Shown: positions 15,145 through 22,965 of the stretch, one piece after another
Numbering within the stretch: position 1 is the stretch's first letter
Layout: the number at the start of each line of letters is the position of its first letter
Assembly: GCA_019420345.1 (NCBI GenBank)
Contig: JAHZHI010000008.1
Coordinates: 1 to 36,594 of the forward strand
Origin: Peptococcaceae bacterium
GTDB taxonomy: Bacteria; Bacillota; Peptococcia; Peptococcales; Peptococcaceae
DNA length: 36,594 nucleotides
Direction of reading: 5' to 3'
The notes under the pieces: generated by a model
What the model saw: only the letters and a program-made list of their open reading frames with translations
What the model was told of the DNA's origin: nothing
Databases searched by the model: none
Translations under genes and position numbers: made by a program

Positions 15145-15947
15145 GACTGCGCCTCCTTTAACGCTTGCTGCGCCAGTGCAAGGTTCTGGCGTGTAATGTG
15201 GTAACCGTCGTTTTCGCCAAAGCTGCTGCGAATTTCAGGCAATGCTTTCTCATAAAGCTGCACCGCACGCGCATAATCGCCTTCGGCATAGGCCAACGAT
15301 GCTGCCGCTGACAGCGCGGCGCCATAATGGGCGTCACGAGGGCCGCTGCCTGCTTCAAAGATGCGCAGTGCTGCGTCGAGATGTTCCTTCGCCTGGCTGC
15401 GTGCGCCCAGCGCCAGATTAGAAATGGCAATATTGGAATGGGTGGTGGCGATTTCTGCGTCCACACCGTCCAGCGTCGTTAACAATGCCAGGGCACGTTC
15501 TAAAAATGGCAGCGCATCGGCGTGGCGATTCAGCGCTTGGTAAATCTGACTCATGTTGTTGAGCAGGCTTGCCAAGGCATAGCCATTTTCGCCCAATGCT
15601 TCAAAAACCACCAACGCCTGCGCGTACAAAGCGATGGCCTCTTCCAGCTCGCCGGCGGCACGATACGCCGTGGCTGCGTTGATCAGCGTGGTGCCCTGAG
15701 CAGGCGTATTTTCCAATCCCATTGCTTCGACCATCTGCAGCGCCTGCTGGGCCATAGACAGCGATGCTGTTGTTTGGCTGGTGCTGCGATAAAAGCCCAC
15801 GAGCTCATTCATCAGCGACAACACAGCACCAGCATCGCCCTCCTCGCGCGCCGCTTCCAGCTGTGATGTCAAAAAAGGTGCCACGTCATCCAGCTTTTTA
15901 TCGGCAAACAGCCCATCCAAATGGGCCAAAACTGCTTGTATATCCAT
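15141..15947 (-). CDS. Tetratricopeptide repeat protein
   Basis: A 268-residue, nearly all-helical protein made of TPR-like repeats. Recognisable units are A-x-x-Y-R-A-A-G-E-L-E-E-A-I-A-L-Y-x-x-A-L (about residues 95-120), a following unit with I-Y-Q-A-L-N-R-H-A-D-A-L-P-F-L-E-R-A-L, and A-Y-A-E-G-D-Y-A-R-A-V-Q-L-Y-E-K-A-L near the C-terminus. TPRs are protein-binding scaffolds. First gene of the operon, it likely supplies the binding partner surface for the nucleotidyltransferase-like protein. The start at 15947 has GGAGG upstream; an in-frame ATG at 16010 lacks one. Confidence 0.85.
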   Translation of the reverse strand: MDIQAVLAHLDGLFADKKLDDVAPFLTSQLEAAREEGDAGAVLSLMNELVGFYRSTSQTTASLSMAQQALQMVEAMGLENTPAQGTTLINAATAYRAAGELEEAIALYAQALVVFEALGENGYALASLLNNMSQIYQALNRHADALPFLERALALLTTLDGVDAEIATTHSNIAISNLALGARSQAKEHLDAALRIFEAGSGPRDAHYGAALSAAASLAYAEGDYARAVQLYEKALPEIRSSFGENDGYHITRQNLALAQQALKEAQS

Positions 15948-16051
15948 AAAGACCTCCACTGTCGTTTTTATAATATTATAGCATGTCTGTCCATGGTGGC
16001 ATAGCTTCAAAAAGTCTATACCCCATGCAGGATTTCTTTATAGGATTTTGA

Positions 16052-16077
16052 TGTCACTGTTTCTGTCAAAACTGTCA
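16052..16077 (+). promoter_or_regulatory. Three spaced TGTCA repeats upstream of the ABC exporter
   Basis: TGTCA occurs at 16052-16056, 16064-16068 and 16073-16077, the last two as CTGTCA 9 nt apart, with an inverted CGACAG further on near 16084. Direct repeats at about one helical turn are typical OmpR-family binding sites, and an OmpR-type regulator is encoded downstream at 19581. A TATGAT at about 16111 could be the -10. Confidence 0.4.
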
Positions 16078-16161
16078 CATTCTCGACAGAGGCTGGTCAT
16101 TTTGCTATGGTATGATGAAGGCAATGAAGGAGTTTGACCATCAACGATGAAGGAGGTTGGG

Positions 16162-16833
16162 ATGATGAACATCTTGGAAACGGTGGATTTATGTAAGTAT
16201 TACGGCAGCGGCCCAACGCAGGTGCGCGCGCTGGATGGCGTGTCGATGTGTGTGGCCAGCGGTGAGTTTGTGGCGATTGTGGGGACGTCGGGCAGCGGCA
16301 AGTCGACGCTGCTGCACATGCTGGGCGGGCTGGACCGGCCGACTTCGGGCTCGGTGACGGTGGACGGCCAGGAACTTTTCAAGCTTTCCGACGAGGCGCT
16401 GACGATTTTTCGCCGCCGCAAGATCGGCTTTGTATTTCAGGCGTACAACCTGGTGCCGGTGCTGAGCGTATATGAAAACATTGTGCTGCCGCTGCAGCTG
16501 GATGGCCGCAAGGTGGACAGGGACTATGTGCATGAAATCATTGCGACCTTGGGCCTTTCAGAAAAGCTCACGAGCCTGCCGAATCAGCTTTCTGGCGGTC
16601 AGCAGCAGCGCGTGGCAATTGCCCGTGCCTTGGCGGCGAAGCCGGCGATCATTCTTGCCGACGAGCCGACCGGCAATTTGGACAGCAAAACCAGCCAGGA
16701 CGTGCTGGGACTGATCAAGGTGACGAGCCAGAAATACGCACAGACCACGGTGATGATCACCCACAACGAAGAGATTGCCCAGATGGCGGACCGCATTGTC
16801 CGCATCGAAGATGGGCGCATTGTGTCGGCGTGA
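16162..16833 (+). CDS. ABC transporter ATP-binding protein (MacB/LolD type)
   Basis: A 223-residue cytoplasmic ATPase that would power the permease encoded next. Walker A is G-T-S-G-S-G-K-S-T (41-49), the signature L-S-G-G-Q-Q-Q-R is at 143-150, and Walker B ends in D-E-P with Glu168. The N-L-D-S-K-T after Walker B and the overall length fit the MacB/LolD/BceA group serving FtsX-like permeases. AAGGAGG at 16150-16156 supports the ATG at 16162 over the ATG at 16147, which would bury the binding site. The gene is 13 nt from the permease and followed by a two-component system, an arrangement common for antimicrobial peptide sensing and export. Confidence 0.93.
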   Translation: MMNILETVDLCKYYGSGPTQVRALDGVSMCVASGEFVAIVGTSGSGKSTLLHMLGGLDRPTSGSVTVDGQELFKLSDEALTIFRRRKIGFVFQAYNLVPVLSVYENIVLPLQLDGRKVDRDYVHEIIATLGLSEKLTSLPNQLSGGQQQRVAIARALAAKPAIILADEPTGNLDSKTSQDVLGLIKVTSQKYAQTTVMITHNEEIAQMADRIVRIEDGRIVSA

Positions 16834-16846
16834 GGGGGTGGCGAGT

Positions 16847-19510
16847 ATGAAGGTATCCAATCGCAAATGCGTGCGGCGGCTGAGCCGACGCAGCCTGGCG
16901 GCCAACCGCACGCGCAACATTATCGCCATTATGGCGATCGCGCTGACGGCGATGCTCTTTACCTCGCTGTTCACCATTGCGTTTTCGATCAACGAAGGCT
17001 TTCAGCAGGCGAATTTCCGTCAGGTGGGCGGGTACAGCCATGGCACCTTCAAATATCTGACCGAGGAGCAGTACAATGAACTCAAGGACGATCCGTTGAT
17101 CGCAGAGCATGGGCTGCGGCGTTTTCTAGGCATGCCGATGGAGGTGCCGTTCAACAAATCCCATGTTGAAATTGGCTACAGCGATGCCAACGAAGCCAAG
17201 TGGACTTACTGCACACCGGTTGAAGGCCGGCTGCCCAAAGAAGGCACGAACGAAGCGGCCACCGACACCCATGTGCTGGCGCTGCTCGGTGTGGAGCCGA
17301 AGTTGGGCGAAACCTTCACCGTGACCTTTGTCGTGGACGGTCATGAGACGACTCAAACCTTCACCCTTTGCGGCTGGTGGGACTACGACGAAGCCATTGT
17401 GGCTAACCACATTCTTGTGCCGGAAAGCCGCGTGGACGCGGTGCTTGACGAGGTGGGTGTCACCTTGCCGGCGGACGATGGCATGACGGGTACTTGGAAC
17501 CTGGATGTGATGCTGGCCTCTGGCGCGCGCCACATCGACGCCGATCTGAACCAGATTCTTGCCAACCATGGTTACCAAAGTGAAGAACGCACCGATGACG
17601 GCACCTTTATCGACACGGGTGTCAACTGGGGTTATACCGGGGCGCAGATCACAGAAAATCTGGATCCGACGACGGCGGCTGCTGTGGTGGGGATGCTGCT
17701 GTTGATTCTTCTGACAGGGTATCTGATCATCTACAATGTGTTTCAGATTTCGGTGGCTGGCGATGTGCGCTTCTACGGGCTTTTGAAAACCATCGGTACC
17801 ACGCCGCGGCAGCTGCGGCGGATGATTCGCCAGCAGGCATTCTTTTTGTCGATCATAGGCATTCCGCTGGGGCTGGTGCTGGGGTGGCTGTTGGGCAAGG
17901 TGCTCTTGCCGGTCATTGTGGCACAGCTTGATGGCGTCGTCTTGATCACGTCGGTCAGCCCATGGATCTTTGTGGGCTCGGCGCTCTTTGCGCTGGTGAC
18001 GGTGTTCATCTCCTGCCTGCGGCCGGGGCGCATGGCCGGGCGCGTGTCGCCAGTGGAAGCGCTGCGCTACACCGAGGGGAGCGGCCGCAGCAAAGGCAGC
18101 CGCAAAAAAGAAAGCGTGTCGCTGTTTTCCATGGCTTGGGCCAATCTTGGCCGCAGCCGCGGCAAAACCATTGTCACGATCCTATCGCTGGCTTTGGCGG
18201 TGGTGCTGCTGACAGTGACCATTACGCTGGTGCGTGGTTTTGATATGGACAAATACGTGAGTTTGCGAATGGCCACCGATTTTCAGATTGCCGATGCGGG
18301 CTATTTCCAGACCGGTGGTGCTGCGTTTAACGATGAGGAAGCCTTGCCAGAAGAAGTCATTGATGCGGTGCAAGCCCAGGGCGGCATCAATGAGGGTGGC
18401 GCTGTTTATGGCAATACGTCCAACACGATGGAAGGTGTCACGGAAGACTGGTATCGTCAGGGAAGAAGCAATTTTTATTCTGAAGAAGAACTGGACAATA
18501 TGCTGAACTACGAAGCACGAACGTCGGAAGGCTTGATTTACGACCGTGCGCAACTTTACGGCATGGAGGATTTTCCACTGAGTCAGCTGACGGTGTACGA
18601 AGGTGATATTGATTCCTTGCGAGAGCCAGGCAGCAGAAACATTGCCGCTGTGTATTCGGAGGACGACTATGGCAAGCTGACGCCAGATTCTCACTGGGCG
18701 AAGCTCGGTGATCAGGTGACGATCTATTATGTAGACGGTTTTGAGTATGTGGACTCAGATACGGGTGAGGTGTATGCTTCGACGACCGATGTGCCCGAAA
18801 ATAAAGTGAATCAGCTTGTCCAGAATCCAAAGGATTATCGAACGGTTACCTACACGGTAACGGCTGTGGTGGCGGTGCCATCGTCGCTGAGCTATCGCTA
18901 CTATGGCAGCGACGAATTTATTCTGAGCGCCGACACCTTCAAGCAGGACACCGGCACCGACAGCATCATGTACTATGCTTTCAACACCGACGACGATGCC
19001 ACCGCTGCCATGGAGGATTTTCTCAAAGATTATACGACCAACGTGAATCCAAGCTGCGACTATGAGAGCAAGAGCACCTACATTGAACAATTTGAAGGCG
19101 CGCGCAACATGTTTGCCATGACTGGCGGTGCGCTGAGCCTGATTGTGGCGCTGGTTGGCGTGCTGAACTTCTTCAACGCCATCCTGACGGGCATCACCAC
19201 GCGGCGGCGTGAATTTGCCATGCTGCAGTCCATCGGTATGACGAGCAAGCAGCTGCGGCGCATGCTGATTATTGAAGGGTTGCTTTATACCATGGGCGCG
19301 CTGCTGTTGGCATTGGTGTTGACGCTGCTCATGGCGCCAGTGATGAGCCAGGCTGTGACGAACCTCTTTTGGTTCTTTAGTTTCAAGCCAACGTATTGGC
19401 CAATTTTGGCAATGCTGCCGATCTTTGTCGTTATTGGCACGGTGCTGCCGCTGCTCAGTGGTCGAGTCATGAGCCGCCATTCGATCGTCGATCGTTTGCG
19501 GCAGGAATAA
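16847..19510 (+). CDS. FtsX-like ABC transporter permease
   Basis: An 887-residue membrane protein with two FtsX-like domains. One helix near residue 35 is followed by a large extracytoplasmic region, then three helices (about 280-400) form the first FtsX core. A second helix near 450 is followed by a second extracytoplasmic region rich in Asp, Tyr and Thr (about 470-750), and three more helices end the protein. The duplicated G-x-T-x-x-Q-L-R-R-M-(I/L) at the start of each core supports tandem domains. Such permeases drive lipid, lipoprotein or peptide movement or resistance. GGGGGTGG precedes the ATG at 16847. Substrate unknown. Confidence 0.9.
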   Translation: MKVSNRKCVRRLSRRSLAANRTRNIIAIMAIALTAMLFTSLFTIAFSINEGFQQANFRQVGGYSHGTFKYLTEEQYNELKDDPLIAEHGLRRFLGMPMEVPFNKSHVEIGYSDANEAKWTYCTPVEGRLPKEGTNEAATDTHVLALLGVEPKLGETFTVTFVVDGHETTQTFTLCGWWDYDEAIVANHILVPESRVDAVLDEVGVTLPADDGMTGTWNLDVMLASGARHIDADLNQILANHGYQSEERTDDGTFIDTGVNWGYTGAQITENLDPTTAAAVVGMLLLILLTGYLIIYNVFQISVAGDVRFYGLLKTIGTTPRQLRRMIRQQAFFLSIIGIPLGLVLGWLLGKVLLPVIVAQLDGVVLITSVSPWIFVGSALFALVTVFISCLRPGRMAGRVSPVEALRYTEGSGRSKGSRKKESVSLFSMAWANLGRSRGKTIVTILSLALAVVLLTVTITLVRGFDMDKYVSLRMATDFQIADAGYFQTGGAAFNDEEALPEEVIDAVQAQGGINEGGAVYGNTSNTMEGVTEDWYRQGRSNFYSEEELDNMLNYEARTSEGLIYDRAQLYGMEDFPLSQLTVYEGDIDSLREPGSRNIAAVYSEDDYGKLTPDSHWAKLGDQVTIYYVDGFEYVDSDTGEVYASTTDVPENKVNQLVQNPKDYRTVTYTVTAVVAVPSSLSYRYYGSDEFILSADTFKQDTGTDSIMYYAFNTDDDATAAMEDFLKDYTTNVNPSCDYESKSTYIEQFEGARNMFAMTGGALSLIVALVGVLNFFNAILTGITTRRREFAMLQSIGMTSKQLRRMLIIEGLLYTMGALLLALVLTLLMAPVMSQAVTNLFWFFSFKPTYWPILAMLPIFVVIGTVLPLLSGRVMSRHSIVDRLRQE

Positions 19511-19515
19511 AAACG

Positions 19516-19546
19516 AACGTGCGTCTCGTGTGAGGCGCACGTTTTT
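19516..19546 (+). terminator. Intrinsic terminator after the ABC permease
   Basis: AACGTGCGTCTC (19516-19527) pairs with GAGGCGCACGTT (19532-19543), one G-U pair and a 4-nt loop, followed by TTT. It is followed closely by TATAAT at 19549-19554, a likely -10 box for the regulator genes, with no clear -35. Confidence 0.85.
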
Positions 19547-19580
19547 GTTATAATAGAGACAGATAGCAAGGAGGGAGCCT

Positions 19581-20261
19581 ATGGAACGCATTTTACTGGT
19601 GGAAGACGACGCCGCTCTGGCCCATGGCATTGCATTGGCCTTGAGTGCTGGAGAACGGGAGATTGTCACTGCTGAATCGGTGGCGGGTGCGCGTCAAAAG
19701 CGGGCCGAAGGGGCCTTTCAGCTGGTTATTTTGGACATCAACCTGCCGGATGCAAGCGGCTTGGAGCTCCTGCGGCAGTGGCGCGCGGCGGGCGATGCAG
19801 TGCCGGTGATCCTGCTCACGGCCAACGATCTGGAAATGGATGAAGTCATCGGGCTGGAAGCCGGCGCCAACGACTACATCACCAAGCCTTTTTCCCTGGC
19901 TGTGCTGCGGGCGCGTGTGGCGGTGCAGCTGCGGAATCCGCCGGCAATGTCTGCGCAGGTGGTGGCGATGGGGCCATTTCGCTTTGACTTTGCGCGCATG
20001 GTGTTTCTGCGCGGCGAGAACGAGGTGACGCTCTCGAAAACCGAGCAAAAGCTCCTGCATGTGTTGGTGGACAACCGCGGCCATGCGGTGCGCCGGGAAA
20101 CGCTCATTGATCGTGTGTGGGGCGGCACTGCTTATGTGGAGGAAAATGCGTTGTCGGTGACGGTAAAACGGCTGCGCGCCAAGCTGGAAGACGACCCGGC
20201 GCATCCTGTGTGGCTGCGCACCATCTATGGCATCGGTTATCTTTGGGCGGTGGTGCCATGA
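19581..20261 (+). CDS. OmpR-family response regulator
   Basis: A 226-residue DNA-binding regulator. The receiver domain (1-115) has acidic pocket Glu8-Asp9-Asp10, phospho-acceptor Asp52 in L-D-I-N-L-P-D, Thr80 and Lys102 in T-K-P-F. The C-terminal winged helix includes L-S-K-T-E-Q-K-L-L near 150 and ends with R-T-I-Y-G-I-G-Y, as in OmpR/PhoB regulators. AAGGAGGGAG directly upstream sets the start. Its stop overlaps the kinase start by 4 nt. The TGTCA repeats before the ABC genes are a plausible target. Confidence 0.93.
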   Translation: MERILLVEDDAALAHGIALALSAGEREIVTAESVAGARQKRAEGAFQLVILDINLPDASGLELLRQWRAAGDAVPVILLTANDLEMDEVIGLEAGANDYITKPFSLAVLRARVAVQLRNPPAMSAQVVAMGPFRFDFARMVFLRGENEVTLSKTEQKLLHVLVDNRGHAVRRETLIDRVWGGTAYVEENALSVTVKRLRAKLEDDPAHPVWLRTIYGIGYLWAVVP

Positions 20262-21178
20262 TGGGCTGGGTCGTGGCGGCGTTGGTGCTGCTTGCGGCGA
20301 TGGGCGTGCTTCTTTGGCGCGGGCGCTATGAGCGCCGTTTGATGGGGCGGCTGGATGCGATGCTCTCTGCCGCCATCGAAGGGAACTTTTCGGAAAGCAA
20401 TTTTGATGAAACGCAGTGTTCTGCGCTGGAAAGCCGACTTGCACAATATCTCCAAGCGGGCAGCGATGGGGCAAGGCGCTTAGCCGAACAGCGCGATCAG
20501 CTGGCTGGATTGGTCAGCGATGTGTCGCACCAAACGAAAACGCCGCTGGCAAACATTCGCCTCTATGCGCAGCTTTTGGCGGAGCAGTCGTTGTCGCCGC
20601 AGGCGCAGGAATGCGCCGACGCCATCGCAAGCCAGAGCGAAAAGCTCGGCAGCCTGATCACCGGCCTGGTCAAGAGCTCACGGCTGGAGACAGGCATCGT
20701 TGCCCTGCATCCGCAGGTGACCGATTTGGCGCCGCTGGTTCGCAGTGCCTTTGCGCAATATGCCGCTAAGGCTGACGCTAAGCACATCGCCCTAACTTGC
20801 GGCAATAGTGAGGGAACCGCCCTCTGTGATGCCAAATGGACCGAAGAAGCCCTTTGCAACCTGTTGGACAATGCCATTAAATACACACCGGATGGCGGCA
20901 CGGTGACAGTGGACGTGGTGAACTACGAGCTGTTCGCGGCCATTCGTGTGCGCGATAGCGGGCCGGGCATACCGGAAGCGGAGCAGGCGAAAGTTTTCGC
21001 TCGCTTTTACCGTGCGCCCAGCGCCTACACAGCGCCAGGCGTGGGCATCGGCCTTTATCTGGCGCGGCAGATTGCCGCAGGCCAAGGCGGCTATATCAAA
21101 CTCACCAGTACACCTGGACAGGGCAGCACTTTTGCGCTCTGCCTGCCGCAGGTGGCTGCATCTGAAAGGAGATCGTGA
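20258..21178 (+). CDS. Sensor histidine kinase with a single N-terminal helix
   Basis: A 306-residue membrane kinase paired with the regulator at 19581. One transmembrane helix (about 3-20) leads to a short linker, then the dimerisation box S-D-V-S-H-Q-T-K-T-P-L with His91 as phosphorylation site. The ATPase domain has the N box with Asn205 in N-L-L-D-N-A-I-K-Y-T, the G1 box D-S-G-P-G-I, and G-I-G-L-Y-L-A. No extracellular sensor domain is present, so it probably senses through a membrane partner, the neighbouring FtsX-like permease being the obvious candidate. Translation is coupled to the regulator through an ATGA overlap. Confidence 0.92.
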   Translation: MMGWVVAALVLLAAMGVLLWRGRYERRLMGRLDAMLSAAIEGNFSESNFDETQCSALESRLAQYLQAGSDGARRLAEQRDQLAGLVSDVSHQTKTPLANIRLYAQLLAEQSLSPQAQECADAIASQSEKLGSLITGLVKSSRLETGIVALHPQVTDLAPLVRSAFAQYAAKADAKHIALTCGNSEGTALCDAKWTEEALCNLLDNAIKYTPDGGTVTVDVVNYELFAAIRVRDSGPGIPEAEQAKVFARFYRAPSAYTAPGVGIGLYLARQIAAGQGGYIKLTSTPGQGSTFALCLPQVAASERRS

Positions 21179-21180
21179 CT

Positions 21181-21537
21181 ATGAACATTCGTTGTCAAAA
21201 CTGCGGCAAACGTTTGCCGTTGGATGGGGAGAGCAGTTTCTGCTCGGATGCCTGTGCCAAGGCGTATGAAGAAGCCATGAAGCGTGATGTGCCTAAGGTG
21301 AAGTACCTGATGGGCACCCTTGCTGTGGCGTTGATCTTCATTATTTTAGGGGGCTTTTTATTTGGAAGACTGATGACGGGCATTGGCTGCATCATTTTAG
21401 GGCTGGGCATTATGCTTTGGCCGTTTTGCACGCCGGACATGGTACGCATGCTTGGCTACCAACGTTCCCGTGTGTTGGCGCGTGTGCTGGCGGTGATTTG
21501 TATTTTCCTCGGGATTTGGATTTGCCTGATGTATTAA
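21181..21537 (+). CDS. Zinc-ribbon membrane protein, paralogue A
   Basis: A 118-residue protein with an N-terminal zinc ribbon, C-Q-N-C-G-K-R-L-P and F-C-S-D-A-C (two C-x2-C or C-x3-C knuckles, residues 5-28), then three hydrophobic helices. It is nearly the same as the product at 21731: M-T-G-I-G-C-I-I-L-G-L-G-I-M-L-W-P-F-C-T-P is shared word for word. It starts 2 nt after the histidine kinase stop, with AAAGGAG at 21165-21171, so it belongs to the signalling operon. No known function; the ribbon faces the cytoplasm if it follows the positive-inside rule. Confidence 0.75.
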   Translation: MNIRCQNCGKRLPLDGESSFCSDACAKAYEEAMKRDVPKVKYLMGTLAVALIFIILGGFLFGRLMTGIGCIILGLGIMLWPFCTPDMVRMLGYQRSRVLARVLAVICIFLGIWICLMY

Positions 21538-21578
21538 AACGCGTTGGCTAAGAGGTCGCTTAAAAACGGAAGGCGGCC

Positions 21579-21673
21579 CGCCTCGGATGCCCTCTGTTCA
21601 ATTTGATCAAGGGCAGAGGGGGCGAGGCGTGGAAACGGTGGAAGTCATTGTGTTATTAACGCTGATTTGTTAA
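21579..21673 (+). pseudogene. Degenerate copy of the small-peptide element
   Basis: GTG at 21629 opens a 14-codon frame, V-E-T-V-E-V-I-V-L-L-T-L-I-C, stopped by TAA at 21671-21673. It matches the first 13 residues of the intact 27-residue peptide at 22210. The upstream RNA repeats the same two-stem fold: outer CGCCTCG (21579-21585) with CGAGGCG (21623-21629), inner CCCTCTG (21590-21596) with CAGAGGG (21614-21620). It appears to be a truncated duplicate. The outer stem would cover the ribosome binding site and the first base of the start codon. Confidence 0.5.
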
Positions 21674-21730
21674 ACATTTGGGGTTGGCGTTTCTATGCGC
21701 GCTGTCTGCGTCAGAAAGGAGAAACCGATT

Positions 21731-22087
21731 ATGAATATTCGTTGTCAATACTGCGGCAAGCGGCTGCCCTTGGATGAAGCAGGTTTTTGCTCCGATGCCT
21801 GCGCCAAAGCCTACGATGAGGCTGTGCAGCGCGACATGCCCAAGGCGAAATATTTGCTGGGCGTCATCGGTGTGGCCATGCTGATTATTATTTTCGGGGG
21901 AGTGTTCATCGGTTTGCTGATGACGGGCATTGGCTGCATCATTTTGGGGTTGGGCATTATGCTCTGGCCATTTTGCACGCCAGAAACGGTGCGCATGTTT
22001 GGCTATCAACGCTCGCGGGTGCTTGCGCGCATCCTGGCGGTGCTCTGCATTCTGCTGGGCGTCTGGATCGGCTTCTTTCCAGGCTGA
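21731..22087 (+). CDS. Zinc-ribbon membrane protein, paralogue B
   Basis: A 118-residue paralogue of the protein at 21181, with the same zinc ribbon (C-Q-Y-C-G-K-R-L-P, then F-C-S-D-A-C-A-K-A-Y) and three transmembrane helices. AAAGGAG with good spacing supports the ATG at 21731. Each of the two neighbouring copies is followed by a copy of the small-peptide element, so the ribbon gene and the element seem to have been duplicated as one unit of about 550 bp. No function is assigned. Confidence 0.75.
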   Translation: MNIRCQYCGKRLPLDEAGFCSDACAKAYDEAVQRDMPKAKYLLGVIGVAMLIIIFGGVFIGLLMTGIGCIILGLGIMLWPFCTPETVRMFGYQRSRVLARILAVLCILLGVWIGFFPG

Positions 22088-22115
22088 AAAAAAGCGCCGG
22101 CAAACTTGCCGGCGC
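22087..22115 (-). terminator. Leftward intrinsic terminator
   Basis: GCGCCGGCA (22094-22102) pairs with TGCCGGCGC (22107-22115), loop AACT. The plus strand carries seven A on its left side, so the minus-strand RNA ends in seven U. It is therefore a terminator for leftward transcription, although no minus-strand gene lies to its right, which suggests an antisense RNA. Confidence 0.65.
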
Positions 22116-22134
22116 AGTACGATTATTATACAAT
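22106..22134 (+). promoter_or_regulatory. Promoter of the small-peptide element
   Basis: TTGCCG (22106-22111), a 17-nt spacer, then TACAAT (22129-22134). Transcription would start near 22141 and give a leader of about 69 nt before the peptide start at 22210. Confidence 0.5.
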
Positions 22135-22159
22135 AAAGATGAGGTATCGTAAAAACGGG

Positions 22160-22205
22160 TCACCGCCTGTCCTTTATTGGAATTGATAAAGGTCAAAGGG
22201 GGTGA
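22160..22205 (+). promoter_or_regulatory. Leader hairpin masking the ribosome binding site
   Basis: Outer pairing TCACC (22160-22164) with GGTGA (22201-22205) takes in part of the AAAGGGGGTGA ribosome binding site, and inner CCTTTAT (22171-22177) pairs with ATAAAGG (22186-22192). The degenerate copy at 21579 keeps both stems with different bases, which is compensatory change. Confidence 0.5.
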
Positions 22206-22209
22206 TGCC

Positions 22210-22293
22210 ATGGAAACGATTGAAATCATTGCATTATTGGCTTTGATTATCCAAGCCATTGGGCTTGGTCTTTCCATTGGACGAAAAAAATAA
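22210..22293 (+). CDS. 27-residue hydrophobic peptide, candidate type I toxin
   Basis: The frame encodes M-E-T-I-E-I-I-A-L-L-A-L-I-I-Q, continuing as a single hydrophobic helix and ending in G-R-K-K. A short acidic start, one membrane helix and a lysine-rich tail are features of holin-like type I toxins of Bacillota (TxpA/Fst-like), although I cannot place it in a named family. AAAGGGGGTGA lies 5-15 nt upstream and can be masked by the leader hairpin. It has its own promoter, a shared terminator and an opposing promoter at 22373, all as expected for a toxin message controlled by antisense RNA. It could instead be a harmless small membrane peptide. Confidence 0.5.
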   Translation: METIEIIALLALIIQAIGLGLSIGRKK

Positions 22294-22366
22294 CCGCTGG
22301 TCGCCAAACTCATGCGGTTATTTCGCTAAGTAGAAGGTGATCCGTTTTTCAACGATACCTCTTTAT
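22281..22366 (-). ncRNA. Predicted antisense RNA to the small-peptide message
   Basis: A leftward promoter at 22373-22401 would start RNA near 22366. That RNA would cover the 3' end of the peptide gene and stop at the bidirectional hairpin 22288-22323, or read on to the leftward terminator at 22087-22115 and cover the whole message. This matches the convergent layout of txpA/RatA-like pairs. No expression evidence exists. Confidence 0.35.
22288..22323. terminator. Bidirectional terminator after the small peptide
   Basis: AAATAACCGC (22288-22297) pairs with GCGGTTATTT (22314-22323), 10 bp with a 16-nt loop. The stop codon of the peptide lies inside the stem. On the minus strand the stem is followed by a run of U. 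Confidence 0.7.
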
Positions 22367-22372
22367 ATATGT

Positions 22373-22401
22373 ATTTTACCATTACGATTATTTTTCGTCA
22401 A
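22373..22401 (-). promoter_or_regulatory. Leftward promoter for the antisense RNA
   Basis: Read on the minus strand: TTGACG (22401-22396), a 17-nt spacer, then TAAAAT (22378-22373). Both boxes match five of six consensus bases, and no minus-strand protein gene follows. Confidence 0.5.
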
Positions 22402-22504
22402 TCTTTGTACGCCCGTGAAAAGGGCAGAATTGCCTGCTGACAGCGCTGGATTTTCGCTGGCGCAGCGTGTATCATAGGCGCATGAACACAGGGAGGTGCG
22501 TAAT

Positions 22505-22960
22505 ATGCGATTGGGAGAAAGTCTTGCGCAGGCGCGCAAAAAAGCCGGTCTTACACAGGAAGCCGTGGCAGAAAAGCTTGGCGTGAGCCGGCAAACCATC
22601 AGCAAATGGGAAACCGACGAGACCTTGCCGGACATTCGCCAGTCCAAAAAGCTGGCGGATCTTTATCAGGTGACGCTCGATGAGCTGGTGGCGTTTGACC
22701 TTGAGGTGCAGGAATTGACAGAGATGATCGATCGCGTCAGTGATGAGGTTGTTGAGAAAGTCGACTGGACCGCCGTGTGGGCGCAGAAATATCCGATTCT
22801 TGCACGCTATCCGCAGGAAATGGACACGGCGCCTTACGCCGAGGCACTGCGTGCGCTGCTGGCGCAGCTGCAGCGAGAGCAGGGGTACAGCGAGGAAGAG
22901 TGTTTTCTGGTTCTTAAAGACATTCTTGGCAGCCTTTGGGGCACAGATTCCTTGCAATAG
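22505..22960 (+). CDS. XRE-family helix-turn-helix regulator
   Basis: A 151-residue protein with an N-terminal Cro/C1-type HTH (residues 1-58): R-L-G-E-S-L-A-Q-A-R-K-K-A-G-L-T-Q-E-A-V-A-E-K-L-G-V-S-R-Q-T-I-S-K-W-E. The C-terminal part (60-151) is acidic and helical with no motif I recognise; it may bind a ligand or dimerise. The ATG at 22505 is preceded by GGGAGGTG. It is flanked by the toxin-like element on the left and a terminator on the right; its target is unknown. Confidence 0.9.
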   Translation: MRLGESLAQARKKAGLTQEAVAEKLGVSRQTISKWETDETLPDIRQSKKLADLYQVTLDELVAFDLEVQELTEMIDRVSDEVVEKVDWTAVWAQKYPILARYPQEMDTAPYAEALRALLAQLQREQGYSEEECFLVLKDILGSLWGTDSLQ

Positions 22961-22965
22961 AACAC

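Noticed and set aside
14050..15204. Long plus-strand reading frame opposite the DUF4037 gene
   Set aside because: It is antisense to a recognisable protein family with proper start, spacing and operon overlap, and its own translation is low in complexity and resembles nothing known.
18755..19669. Long minus-strand reading frame opposite the ABC permease
   Set aside because: The plus strand encodes a clear FtsX-like domain there. The minus frame is a by-product of GC-rich codon use and lacks a ribosome binding site.
21541..22300. Insertion sequence or CRISPR-like repeat explaining the two similar segments
   Set aside because: There are only two copies, no transposase, no terminal inverted repeats and no target duplication. 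A tandem gene duplication explains the pattern.
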